From assembly GCA_903822525.1 (NCBI GenBank), contig CAIJPI010000040.1, positions 1 through 38,650 of the forward strand: 38,650 nt of DNA, given 5' to 3'. The stretch comes from an uncultured Bacteroidales bacterium. Lineage in GTDB: Bacteria > Bacteroidota > Bacteroidia > Bacteroidales > UBA4417. Positions 23,848-32,057 of this stretch are shown here, piece after piece. How positions within the stretch are numbered: the stretch's first letter is position 1; each line of letters starts with the position of its first letter. A program made the position numbers and the translations under genes. The notes under the pieces were generated by a model. That model was given only the letters and a program-made list of their open reading frames with translations, was not told the origin of the DNA and ran no database searches.

Positions 23848-23864
23848 ATGCCAGGCATTCAACG

Positions 23865-24323
23865 TTACAATGCTTTCAGATCGTCGAAATGAGGTATTTC
23901 TTCAATAAAGATATACTGCTTATTGTTGTAATCGATGCGACAGGTATAATGATCAAGCCCATTGGTGATCAGGAAGTATTCAGCTTTCAGAAGCATATTG
24001 TAACGGGCGGCCTGGTCGAATGTTTTTTCGGTGATTTCAACACCTGGGGCCTTGCACTCAACCAATAGCAGCGGACTTCCATTTCGGTTGTAGATAACCA
24101 GATCGAAACGTTTTGGCAACTTATTCAGTATCAGTTTTTTTTCGACCCCTATCATTGAAAGAGGATAACCTTTTATTAAGGTAAGAAATGAGATTAGATG
24201 CTGGCGAACCCACTCTTCGGGGGTTAGAGAAACATATTTATGCCTGACAGGGTCAAATATTTCCTGCCGCTTATTCAACGTATGTATCTTAAACTCAAAA
24301 GGAGGGAAATTTAACTGCTGCAT
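23865..24323 (-). CDS. Stand-alone HSDR_N-type nuclease-fold protein
   Basis: This 152-residue protein matches the type I restriction enzyme R protein N-terminal domain (HSDR_N_2), a PD-(D/E)xK nuclease fold. Active-site candidates are Asp74 (RFDLVIY), Glu89 and Lys91 (LLVECKAP), with Gln104 in the following helix (FDQAARY). There is no helicase, HsdM or HsdS gene, so it is not a working restriction system. Stand-alone copies of this kind are a widespread Bacteroidota protein, often near AMP nucleosidase or holA. Catalytic residues look intact, but the substrate is unknown. Confidence 0.85.
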   Translation of the reverse strand: MQQLNFPPFEFKIHTLNKRQEIFDPVRHKYVSLTPEEWVRQHLISFLTLIKGYPLSMIGVEKKLILNKLPKRFDLVIYNRNGSPLLLVECKAPGVEITEKTFDQAARYNMLLKAEYFLITNGLDHYTCRIDYNNKQYIFIEEIPHFDDLKAL

Positions 24324-24674
24324 CTTATTCTTTAATAATCTTAGTTCAAAATCCTTGTAATCAGTTTACTCCGACCGAATCCCACTTGTTTTATTAAACC
24401 CGTAAGAAAGATTCATTAACCCGGACTTTCAACTTGTCCCAACCTCAAAAATCAAAAAAAACAGGAATGAACTCCATATAATAGGAACAGGTTTTTTCTA
24501 TTTTATCAACAATTAAGTAAAACATGGTCTAAACCACTGCAAAGATGGCTTAAAAAATCTAAATTTGCCATTATTCGTAATTTACCTGCCGAAAGCAGCT
24601 TAAATTGGCACAAAGTGGGTTTTACAAAATATAAAGCCTGAGTGATGAATCAGATTCGGGCCTGATGCAAAATA
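24324..24674. other. Intergenic region, no gene seen
   Basis: The divergent gap between the HSDR_N gene and AMP nucleosidase has no open frame or repeat that stands out. It is AT-rich with scattered A runs. Confidence 0.4.
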
Positions 24675-24682
24675 TAAGTTTG
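24675..24682 (+). promoter_or_regulatory. -7 element of AMP nucleosidase gene
   Basis: TAAGTTTG fits TAnnTTTG and would give a leader of about 40 nt. The -33 region is not clear. Confidence 0.5.
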
Positions 24683-24728
24683 TTAAGAATGTATTGCCAG
24701 GTAGCAAAAAATTAACAAAAACGATTGT

Positions 24729-25499
24729 ATGAGAACCAAGAAAGAAATAGTTGAGAACTGGTTACCACGGTATACAGGCACGCCCATGGAAGAATTTGGC
24801 GAGTATATACTTTTAGTTAATTTCGGAGCCTATCTCGAAACATTTGCCCGGCTCAACAATGTTGAGATAAAAGGGAAAGAACGTTCGATGCCTAGTGCAA
24901 CCGCAGGTAATATTACCATGATTAAATTTGGCATGGGCAGTGCCAATGCAGCAACGGTAATGGATCTGTTGAGTGCCATCAACCCCAAGGCATGCCTGTT
25001 TTTGGGTAAATGCGGAGGACTTAAACATATTAATGCGTTAGGCGATTACATCCTGCCTATTGCAGCTATAAGAGGTGAAGGTACTTCGGACGACTATTTT
25101 CCACCTGAAATTCCGGCACTTCCTGCATTTAACCTGCAGAAAGCTATTTCCACAACTATACGTGAAATGGGGCTCGATTATTATACGGGTACCGTTTATA
25201 CCACCAACCGCAGGGTTTGGGAACACGACGAAGAATTCAAACAATACCTTCAGGCTACAAGGGCTATGGCCATCGACCTGGAGACTGCCACTATTTTTAT
25301 TGTGGGTTTTGCCAATTTTATCTCCACCGGTGCCCTGCTTCTGGTATCCGACCAGCCTATGATCTCGAGCGGAGTAAAGACAGAACAGAGTGATAAAATA
25401 GTTACCGAAAATTATATGGAAGATCATGTAAAAATCGGGATTGAATCACTCAAGCAGCTTATTGAAAAACGTGTAACGGTAAAACACCTGAAATTTTAA
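24729..25499 (+). CDS. amn: AMP nucleosidase
   Basis: This 256-residue member of the nucleoside phosphorylase/nucleosidase (PNP_UDP_1) fold is of the short Bacteroidota AMP nucleosidase type, which cleaves AMP to adenine and ribose 5-phosphate. Seen are ITMIKFGMGSANAATVMDLL, the LFLGKCGGL glycine motif, GTSDDYFPPEIPALPAF, and the DLETATIFIVG segment with the catalytic acidic residue, followed by LLVSDQPM. Length fits this group; the enterobacterial enzyme is longer. It is a single gene flanked downstream by the second 221-bp repeat. Confidence 0.9.
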   Translation: MRTKKEIVENWLPRYTGTPMEEFGEYILLVNFGAYLETFARLNNVEIKGKERSMPSATAGNITMIKFGMGSANAATVMDLLSAINPKACLFLGKCGGLKHINALGDYILPIAAIRGEGTSDDYFPPEIPALPAFNLQKAISTTIREMGLDYYTGTVYTTNRRVWEHDEEFKQYLQATRAMAIDLETATIFIVGFANFISTGALLLVSDQPMISSGVKTEQSDKIVTENYMEDHVKIGIESLKQLIEKRVTVKHLKF

Positions 25500-25545
25500 C
25501 ATTCAGCTGTTTACCTGATAGTGCCGGCTACTATTCATTTAAGAG

Positions 25546-25766
25546 ATTGTCTGAATTTTAAAATTTGAAGTGATTTATCAATTGATTTGCTCAATCTACT
25601 GTCAGGCAGAGAAGCCTGCCCTGAGCTTGCCGAAGGGGAGTCGAAGCCCACTAAATCATCTCAATATTTTCGATTTAGCGTTGAGCGAGAGCATTTCGAC
25701 TTCGCTTAATGTGACAGTAAACAGGTTATTCCCATCTGAAAGTAGTTAAAATCATTTTTGGACAGT
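25546..25766. repeat. 221-bp MITE-like repeat, copy 2 (inverted)
   Basis: This is the same element as at 5631-5851 in opposite orientation and of equal length. Its ends are degraded: ATTGTCTGAA at 25546-25555 against the intact ACTGTC end at 25766, read on the minus strand as ACTGTCCAAA. The long central part is nearly identical to copy 1. It lies in the 443-nt gap (25500-25942) between AMP nucleosidase and holA; the rest of that gap shows nothing recognisable. No transposase frame and no target-site duplication were found. Confidence 0.8.
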
Positions 25767-25942
25767 TTCTAAGTAAAAGATCCAAAAACGGCTATTAATA
25801 ATAAACTCAGAAATAAGCTCAGATAAAGTAATTTAATATCCAGAATACCCGGAATAAAGTAAACAATATAGAATTAAGGTGAGAATCCAGCATTCAACCT
25901 TTTTCCATAGCTAGTCACCATCAAAGAAGTGCTTTCCGAACC

Positions 25943-26962
25943 ATGACATCTACTTATTTTCAGTTAATTAAGGATTTTCAAAAAAGATCTTTCGCCAGCA
26001 TATACCTGTTTTATGGCGAAGAACCCTATTATATTGATGAATTATCGGATTACCTAACCGAGCATGTACTGAATGATATTGAAAAGGAGTTTAACCAGGT
26101 TGTTTTATATGGCCGTGATTCAACAGCAGCAAATGTTGTTAACTATAGCAAGCAATTCCCTATGATTGGCGAAAAGCAGCTGGTAGTACTACGTGAAGGC
26201 CAGGATATGGACATCAAGAAAGAAGAGAATCTTGGACTGTTGTTATCCTATATTAATCATCCGCAACCATCAACTATCCTTGTAATCTGCTATAAGTACA
26301 AAACTCCACCTGCAAAACTTATAAAGGCGGTAACAGCATCTGACAAGTCAATACTTGTAGAATCGAAACGGAAATACGAAAATGAAATGCCTGCATGGAT
26401 TACCACTCAGGTTAAAAGCAGTGGGTATAGTATTTCGGATAAGGCTGCCAATATGTTGGTTGAATTTCTGGGTACAAACCTCGAAAAGATAAACAACGAG
26501 CTTGGGAAACTTTATATAAATCATCCCAAAGACAAAACCATTTCGGAAGATGTAATCGAAAAGTACATTGGAATCAGCAAGGACTATAATATTTTTGAAT
26601 TTCAGCGTGCCTTAGCCCAAAAAAAAATACTGAAAGCTAACCAGATTGCACATCATTTCGCTCTCAACCCGGGGGAAAATCCGCTTTTCAAGACTATCCC
26701 CATGCTGTTTTCGTTTTTCAGCAAGGTATTGCTTATACATTCGCTGCCCGACAAATCAGAATCATCTATCCTGAGCAAAACAAAACTAACATCCTTTAAC
26801 AAACAGGATTATATTGATGCATACCGGAATTATAATGCCAGGAAAGTACAGGATATTATCGGCTGGCTTCGCGAATGCAATGTAAGGGCATTGGGTATCG
26901 AAAATTATTCGGTCGACCAGGGCGAATTGCTAAGAGAGCTGGTTTTTAAGATATTGCATTAA
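25943..26962 (+). CDS. holA: DNA polymerase III subunit delta
   Basis: This 339-residue clamp-loader subunit opens the sliding clamp as part of the replicative holoenzyme. The N-terminal FASIYLFYGEEPYYIDELSDYL segment, VVLREGQDM, a helical SDKAANMLVEFLGTNLEKINNELGKL block and the DYNIFEFQRALAQ region are typical. The divergent Walker A-like region is non-functional in the delta family, as expected. The gene stands alone downstream of the repeat and is convergent with the acyl-CoA ligase gene. Confidence 0.92.
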   Translation: MTSTYFQLIKDFQKRSFASIYLFYGEEPYYIDELSDYLTEHVLNDIEKEFNQVVLYGRDSTAANVVNYSKQFPMIGEKQLVVLREGQDMDIKKEENLGLLLSYINHPQPSTILVICYKYKTPPAKLIKAVTASDKSILVESKRKYENEMPAWITTQVKSSGYSISDKAANMLVEFLGTNLEKINNELGKLYINHPKDKTISEDVIEKYIGISKDYNIFEFQRALAQKKILKANQIAHHFALNPGENPLFKTIPMLFSFFSKVLLIHSLPDKSESSILSKTKLTSFNKQDYIDAYRNYNARKVQDIIGWLRECNVRALGIENYSVDQGELLRELVFKILH

Positions 26963-26969
26963 TAAGCAA

Positions 26970-27001
26970 TGGATGGTGGCACTTATAATTTTCACCATCC
27001 A
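26970..27001. terminator. Weak hairpin between convergent genes
   Basis: A 9-bp stem TGGATGGTG/CACCATCCA has a 14-nt loop. It lies between holA and the acyl-CoA ligase gene. There is no T tract on either strand, so termination there is uncertain. Confidence 0.35.
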
Positions 27002-27024
27002 GACTGAAATGAAGGCATATCCGC

Positions 27025-28806
27025 TTAATCGTCCTGCCTGTTAAAGAGCTTATCGATAGTTGTTTTATACCTTTCGCTTATCAGCGACCTGCGAAGTTTT
27101 AAAGTAGCAGTAAGTTCACCTGAATCGACAGTCCATTCGGAATCAAGCAACTCGAAGGATTTGATCTGTTCGGTTGCACCCAGGTGCTTGTTGTATTTAT
27201 GAATTTCCTTATGGTATCTTTTCTGAATCCGTTCCAGGGCAATGACTTCTGTATTTGTGGTATATGGCACTCCTTTTATCTGGCACCAGGAGCGTAAGTG
27301 ATTAAAATCGGGAACAATAATGGCTGCAGCGTATTTCTGATTTTCGCCAACCACCATCAAGGCATCAATAAAAGCTGACTCTTTCAGGTTGTTTTCAACC
27401 ATTTCGGGACTTACATATTTACCAAATGATGTTTTGAAGATCTCCTTTTTTCTTCCGGTAATTTTGAGTTGACCTTCAGGCTCAATGCAACCCAGATCAC
27501 CGGTATGGAACCAGCCTTCGCTGTCAATGGCATCGGCAGTGAGTTGAGGCTCCTTATAATATCCCTGCATAAGACCAGGCCCTTTGCAAAGGATTTCATG
27601 ATCTTCAGCAATTTTCACTTTGGTATTATTAATTACCGGGCCAACAGCTCCGAATTTTACTCCGTTTTTCTCGAATGTGCTGATAGAAATTACCGGTGAA
27701 GTTTCTGTAAGCCCATATCCTTCGAGTACCGGTATTCCAGCTGCCCAGAAAATATGTGCCAGACGGGGCTGCAAAGCAGCTCCGCCGCTGGCGATAACTT
27801 TAAGGTTTCCGCCTAATGCTTCCTGCCATTTACTAAAAACCAGTTTGCGGGCTATTTTTAACTTCAGGGAATAATAAGGTCTCCAACCAGCATTCAATTT
27901 ATAATGCATGCCGACATTAACAGCCCAGAAAAAGATCATTTTCTTTACTCCTTTCAGTTTACGGCCGGAACCTATAATCTTTTCGTAAACTTTTTCGAGC
28001 AGGCGTGGCACGGTGCTTAGAATATTCGGTTTTATCTCCCTGAGGTTATCTCCGACGGTAGCAGGATTTTCGGCATAGTACACCGAGATACCGAGATACT
28101 GATACAGATATACCAGCATGCGCTCATATATATGACAGAGAGGAAGATAACTGAGAGCTCTTCCTTCCTCACCCATAGGGGGGATATCCTTTACCGCTTT
28201 AAAATTTGAAATAATGTTATCGTGCGATAACATTACTCCTTTTGGATTACCGGTGGTTCCAGAGGTATATATGATGGTTGCCAGATCTTCAGGTTTTATC
28301 GATGCTTTTATTCCATTTATAAGCTCCGGCTGAGCATTTTCCTCTCCTAATGAAATGAGTTCAGTCAACAGTTTGACACCTTCCGTTTCCTTGAATGCAA
28401 ATACGGCAATCAAACCCTTCAGATCACTTACCAGATGTTCAATCTTGCGATAGGTATCACGCCCTGAAACAAAAATGACTTTAACTTCAGCGTGCTCAAG
28501 GATGTATTTATAATCGTTCTCGCTGATAGTTGGATAAATAGGTACGTGAATGGCACCTGACTGCAGTATACCCATATCAACGATGTTCCATTCCGGACGG
28601 CTACCCGATATTGTAGCTACGTTATCGCCCGGTTTAACTCCCAGTTTCAGTAAGCCATAGCTGATATTTTCAGCTTGAGAAATATAATCACTGATGGAGT
28701 ATTTAACCCAGACACCATTATCTTTACCGGCAAGTACATCATCCTTGGGTTTAAAGGAACTGGCATGGTATGGCAGAATGTCGAATAATCGGGTAACGTC
28801 TTGCAT
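27025..28806 (-). CDS. Long-chain fatty acid-CoA ligase
   Basis: This 593-residue AMP-forming acyl-CoA synthetase activates long-chain fatty acids to acyl-CoA through an acyl-adenylate. The ATP/P-loop motif IIYTSGTTGNPKG is at 178-190, GYGLTETSPV marks the adenine-binding loop, EGWFHTGDLG the hinge region, and KITGRKKEIFKTSFGKYVSP the linker with the catalytic lysine region near the C-terminus. Length and order fit the FadD15/AMP-dependent long-chain group. TATCTTTA (28844-28837) upstream is one base off the -7 consensus. Chain-length preference cannot be read from sequence. Confidence 0.93.
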   Translation of the reverse strand: MQDVTRLFDILPYHASSFKPKDDVLAGKDNGVWVKYSISDYISQAENISYGLLKLGVKPGDNVATISGSRPEWNIVDMGILQSGAIHVPIYPTISENDYKYILEHAEVKVIFVSGRDTYRKIEHLVSDLKGLIAVFAFKETEGVKLLTELISLGEENAQPELINGIKASIKPEDLATIIYTSGTTGNPKGVMLSHDNIISNFKAVKDIPPMGEEGRALSYLPLCHIYERMLVYLYQYLGISVYYAENPATVGDNLREIKPNILSTVPRLLEKVYEKIIGSGRKLKGVKKMIFFWAVNVGMHYKLNAGWRPYYSLKLKIARKLVFSKWQEALGGNLKVIASGGAALQPRLAHIFWAAGIPVLEGYGLTETSPVISISTFEKNGVKFGAVGPVINNTKVKIAEDHEILCKGPGLMQGYYKEPQLTADAIDSEGWFHTGDLGCIEPEGQLKITGRKKEIFKTSFGKYVSPEMVENNLKESAFIDALMVVGENQKYAAAIIVPDFNHLRSWCQIKGVPYTTNTEVIALERIQKRYHKEIHKYNKHLGATEQIKSFELLDSEWTVDSGELTATLKLRRSLISERYKTTIDKLFNRQDD

Positions 28807-28953
28807 AGCGGAACATTGAGTTGATGGTGAGAGTGGTAAAGATAATCATATTATTAAATATGACATTCATGTTGCATGCAAGAACTTATGAACAATTTTC
28901 CGGATGAATTCGGTATAATATTCAGACAGGTGAAATTGAATTAAACATCAGTA

Positions 28954-29715
28954 TCAGAGTATCTTATGTATATTTCTGGGACTTGCCTGTGCTGTAGGCA
29001 TAATGACCATATCGTTAATATTGACATGTGCAGGTAGCCCAGTAATCCAGATAACAGCTGCAGCTATATCCTCTGCCTGCAGAGGAGTAAACCCCTTATA
29101 CACATCGGCGGCAGCATTCATGTCACCCTTGAACCTTACCTGCGAGAACTCAGTTTCAGCAGCTCCGGGAGCAACCTGGGTTACTTTTATTCCGTGGCTG
29201 AGCATGTCAATACGCATTCCGCGGGTTAGGGCATCAACAGCAAATTTGGTAGCGCAATATACATTTCCGTTCGGATAAACCTCTTTTCCTGCTATGGATC
29301 CCAGGTTTACGATATGAGGACATTCGCTCTGTAATAAAAGAGGAAAAATGTTTTTTGTTACGTAGAGCAATCCTTTCACGTTAGTATCGATCATTGCCTC
29401 CCAGTCGTCGATATTACCATCCTGTAGCGGATCGCTGCCAGCAGCCAGGCCCGCATTATTCACCAGAATATCGATATTCCGCCACCCAGCCGGTATGCTT
29501 TCAACAGCCAACTGAACTCCTTTACGGTCGCGTACATCAAAATTCAGGGTAAGCACCTCGATAGAATATTTTTCGCGCAGAATTCCGGCTTCCTTTTCCA
29601 AGCGATCCAAGCGGCGACCAGTAATGATAAGGCGATGATGATCCATTGCAAAAGCGTAAGCGCAAGCCTTGCCAAATCCGCTGGTTGCTCCGGTAATAAA
29701 TATTGTCTTCTGCAT
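28954..29715 (-). CDS. SDR family NAD(P)-dependent oxidoreductase
   Basis: This 253-residue classical short-chain dehydrogenase has the cofactor motif TGATSGFG (8-15), NNAG near 87, and the catalytic Ser140, Tyr153 and Lys157 (YCATK). It resembles the YdfG group of 3-hydroxy acid dehydrogenases. Residues RRLDR after the second strand suggest NADP preference, which is inferred. It follows the SMR transporter gene by 45 nt in the same direction. Confidence 0.9.
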   Translation of the reverse strand: MQKTIFITGATSGFGKACAYAFAMDHHRLIITGRRLDRLEKEAGILREKYSIEVLTLNFDVRDRKGVQLAVESIPAGWRNIDILVNNAGLAAGSDPLQDGNIDDWEAMIDTNVKGLLYVTKNIFPLLLQSECPHIVNLGSIAGKEVYPNGNVYCATKFAVDALTRGMRIDMLSHGIKVTQVAPGAAETEFSQVRFKGDMNAAADVYKGFTPLQAEDIAAAVIWITGLPAHVNINDMVIMPTAQASPRNIHKIL

Positions 29716-29760
29716 ATTCTAATATATTCTGTTATAATAATTTTATAAAATTTCCTTTAT

Positions 29761-30078
29761 CTACCGTGCCAGAATTTTCAAGCCTACAATACCACAAATA
29801 ATGAGCAAGATACAAACGATCCTGAGAATATCAGTTGGTTCCTTTAAAAAAAGAATACCATAAATAACCGTTCCAATAGTTCCTACGCCTGTCCAAACGG
29901 CATAAGCCGTACCTATTGGAATATTCCGGAGAGCCAGCGAAAGCAGATAAAAGGATGCGGCCATAGCAAATAATGTTAGCACGGCAGGCCATAAACGTGT
30001 CCAGCCTTCGGTATATTTAATACCAACTGCCCATACCACTTCAAATAAACCGGCAATAAAAAGGATGAACCAGGACAT
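29761..30078 (-). CDS. SMR transporter, SugE/Gdx type
   Basis: This 105-residue protein has four membrane helices and belongs to the small multidrug resistance family. Glu13 in GLFEVVWAVGIKYTEG is the essential membrane carboxylate. The WAVGIKYTEGWTRL and GTAYAVWTGVGTIG segments match the SugE/Gdx subgroup, known for guanidinium export, rather than EmrE. Only one SMR gene is present, so it should act as a homodimer. Upstream there is no room for a guanidine riboswitch; instead a 35-bp heptamer repeat abuts the ATG. Confidence 0.9.
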   Translation of the reverse strand: MSWFILFIAGLFEVVWAVGIKYTEGWTRLWPAVLTLFAMAASFYLLSLALRNIPIGTAYAVWTGVGTIGTVIYGILFLKEPTDILRIVCILLIICGIVGLKILAR

Positions 30079-30113
30079 GGGATTGCGGATTGCGGATTGT
30101 GGATTGCGGATTG
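30079..30113. repeat. Five-unit heptanucleotide tandem repeat
   Basis: Five 7-bp units of consensus CGGATTG (plus strand) run without gap directly against the SMR start codon: GGGATTG, CGGATTG, CGGATTG, TGGATTG, CGGATTG. On the coding strand this reads as CAATCC units just upstream of the ATG, in the place of a ribosome-binding site. Confidence 0.9.
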
Positions 30114-30145
30114 GGCGAATACCGGATCTAATTTTGCAAATGAAT

Positions 30146-30853
30146 TTATTCAGCCAGTGAAAGTGCCAGTTTTGTCATATTGGTAAAGTTATATTGCCTT
30201 TCCTCTGCACTAACATGTTCTCCGGTAAGGAGATGATCGCTGACAGTAAGTATCGAAAGAGCTTCGACGCCCAGGCGTGAGGCCAGCATATAAAGTCCGG
30301 CTGACTCCATTTCGACAGCCAGCGTTCCATAATTACGCCAGAGCTCATAGGCATCACCTTCTTCAGGAAAATGATAGAAAAGATCCGACGAAAGGACATT
30401 TCCAGCTTTTAAATGAATATTCATCAATACTGCATTGGCTGAGGCAAGCTGCGCCAACCTGAAACTTGCCGTCGGGGCAAATGACATGGCAGGGAAATAA
30501 CGGGTAACAGCTGACGAATCCGTTGATGCACTAATAGCAAGCACAACATCCCGAACTTTCACTTCTTCAAGTAATCCGCCGCAGGTACCAATCCTGACAA
30601 GGGTTTTAACCTTATAGTCGTTTATAAGTTCGCTGACATAAATCATGTGAGAAGGCAGGCCCATGCCTGTGCCCTGAACCGAAACGCGTTTCCCGTTATA
30701 ATATCCGGTGTATCCAAGCATTCCGCGGACATTATTGTAGCATACTGCGTCTGTAAGCAATGTTTCAGCAATATATTTTGCCCGTAGGGGATCACCCGGA
30801 AGTAAAACGAAATCTGCTATTTCGCCTTGTTTTGCTTCAATATGAATACTCAT
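30146..30853 (-). CDS. deoD: Purine nucleoside phosphorylase, DeoD type
   Basis: This 235-residue hexameric-type phosphorylase splits purine (deoxy)nucleosides into base and ribose 1-phosphate. Motifs are IHIEAKQGEIADFVLLPGDPLRAKYIAE at the N-terminus, GMGLPSHMIYVSELI, VRIGTCGGL, AVEMESAGLYMLA and the catalytic Asp in LTVSDHLLTGE. The frame extends upstream to an ATG at 30895, but that ATG lies upstream of the -7 element (30881-30874) and adds residues foreign to the family, so 30853 is chosen. The SMR gene follows 67 nt downstream. Confidence 0.95.
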   Translation of the reverse strand: MSIHIEAKQGEIADFVLLPGDPLRAKYIAETLLTDAVCYNNVRGMLGYTGYYNGKRVSVQGTGMGLPSHMIYVSELINDYKVKTLVRIGTCGGLLEEVKVRDVVLAISASTDSSAVTRYFPAMSFAPTASFRLAQLASANAVLMNIHLKAGNVLSSDLFYHFPEEGDAYELWRNYGTLAVEMESAGLYMLASRLGVEALSILTVSDHLLTGEHVSAEERQYNFTNMTKLALSLAE

Positions 30854-30873
30854 TCTGATAAAATTTAAGGGGG

Positions 30874-30881
30874 CAAAGATA
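30874..30881 (-). promoter_or_regulatory. -7 element of deoD
   Basis: The minus strand reads TATCTTTG, an exact TAnnTTTG match 20 nt before the proposed deoD ATG. It supports the shorter protein. Confidence 0.6.
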
Positions 30882-31065
30882 CGGATAATAGACAATCAGT
30901 GAGAGAGGAGAAAATGGCAGAGGAAATATGCAAACAGAAATTTGAAATCATTCAATTTAAAAAATTAACTTTTACAGGAGTCCATCAGATGCGTTATTCC
31001 TTCCGGAAATTGAAATCAGAGGATTAATTGGAGAACAAGCGCATTTTCAGATTGTATATTTAAGC

Positions 31066-31073
31066 TAACTTTG
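31066..31073 (+). promoter_or_regulatory. -7 element of the secreted esterase gene
   Basis: TAACTTTG fits TAnnTTTG, with a T-rich TTTT run 19 nt upstream. Leader is about 27 nt. Confidence 0.6.
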
Positions 31074-31105
31074 CCCGTTACTAAAATCTAACCATTTGAA
31101 AAACA

Positions 31106-32023
31106 ATGAAAACATTCCCTTTTATTTTCATGCTTATGTCGTTTATTACCAGTAGTTACGCCCAGGTTGAAACTGTTTTTCTTTACCAGGGGATTGTCCC
31201 CGGCTCTAGAGGAGTTAAAATTGCGGAAGACTCACAAACTTCGGATGGGATTACACGTGTTAAAGATATTTCAAATCCATGCCTTTATGTTTACCAGCCA
31301 AAGGCGAAAACTTCGGATGCGGCGGTAATTATTTGCCCGGGTGGAGGCTACGGAATTCTGGCAATAGACCACGAGGGATACGACATTGCAGCATGGTTTA
31401 ATGACAGGGGCATAACGGCTTTTGTCCTGAAATACCGTTTACCGCAGGATGAATTATTCGACAATGCTGAAATCAGGCCTCTTCAGGATGCCCAACAAGC
31501 CATCAGAATAGTGCGGAAAGATGCTGTTAAATTTGGAATCTCGCCTGATAAAATTGGAATCATGGGCTTCTCGGCCGGCGGACACCTGGCTTCGACGGCT
31601 TCGACACATTTCCAGTCGCAGGTTGGTGAAATTATAGATCCATCAATGAGTGTACGACCTGATTTTTCGATACTGATTTACCCGGTTATTACTTTTGGTG
31701 AAGCAAATACACATTCCGGCACACGCGAAAATCTCATTGGCAAAGATCCTCCAGCTGATAAAACCGAGCTTTATTCGAGTGAATTGCACGTATCTGCTAA
31801 AACACCACCCACATTTCTGATCAGCACAACCGACGATGCAGTTTCGCCCGAAAACAGCATTTTATACTTCGAGGCATGCCGGAAAAATAATGTGCCGGTC
31901 GAAATGCATATATATGAAAAAGGAGGGCATGGGTATGCTCTTAAGAAAAAAGGTTTAGGACCGGTTGAAACCTGGCCCGCCCGCATGGAAGACTGGATGA
32001 AGGAAAGGGAATTAATGAAATGA
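31106..32023 (+). CDS. Secreted alpha/beta hydrolase (esterase)
   Basis: This 305-residue protein has a signal peptide (MKTFPFIFMLMSFITSSYAQ, cleavage near 19-20). The alpha/beta hydrolase fold shows an oxyanion-type CPGGGYG (77-83), nucleophile Ser156 in GFSAGGH, Asp243 or Asp244 in STTDDAVSPEN and His275 in GGHGYAL. This is the pattern of the BD-FAE/acetylxylan-esterase-like group, which removes acetyl groups or feruloyl esters from plant polysaccharides. No other carbohydrate-active genes lie beside it, so the substrate is open. It is convergent with purL across a perfect palindrome. Confidence 0.88.
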   Translation: MKTFPFIFMLMSFITSSYAQVETVFLYQGIVPGSRGVKIAEDSQTSDGITRVKDISNPCLYVYQPKAKTSDAAVIICPGGGYGILAIDHEGYDIAAWFNDRGITAFVLKYRLPQDELFDNAEIRPLQDAQQAIRIVRKDAVKFGISPDKIGIMGFSAGGHLASTASTHFQSQVGEIIDPSMSVRPDFSILIYPVITFGEANTHSGTRENLIGKDPPADKTELYSSELHVSAKTPPTFLISTTDDAVSPENSILYFEACRKNNVPVEMHIYEKGGHGYALKKKGLGPVETWPARMEDWMKERELMK

Positions 32024-32050
32024 AAAGTGCGGCTGCAGCCGCACTTTTCA
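32021..32050. terminator. Perfect 30-bp palindromic terminator
   Basis: The 30 bases are a complete inverted repeat: arm TGAAAAGTGCGGCTG and its exact complement. It begins at the last codon of the esterase gene and ends 7 nt before the purL stop. The A and T runs in the arms suit termination in both directions. Confidence 0.8.
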
Positions 32051-32057
32051 TGCTCTT

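Noticed and set aside
23865-24323. Remnant of a type I restriction locus
   Set aside because: No hsdM, hsdS or helicase part is nearby, and the gene is intact with a normal start and stop, so it is read as a stand-alone protein.
30079-30145. Guanidine riboswitch upstream of the SMR gene
   Set aside because: The 67-nt gap after deoD is mostly the heptamer repeat and shows none of the conserved ykkC-type structure.
30854-30895. Upstream ATG of deoD
   Set aside because: It is upstream of the -7 element at 30881-30874; the family starts with the SIHIEAKQG residues at 30853.
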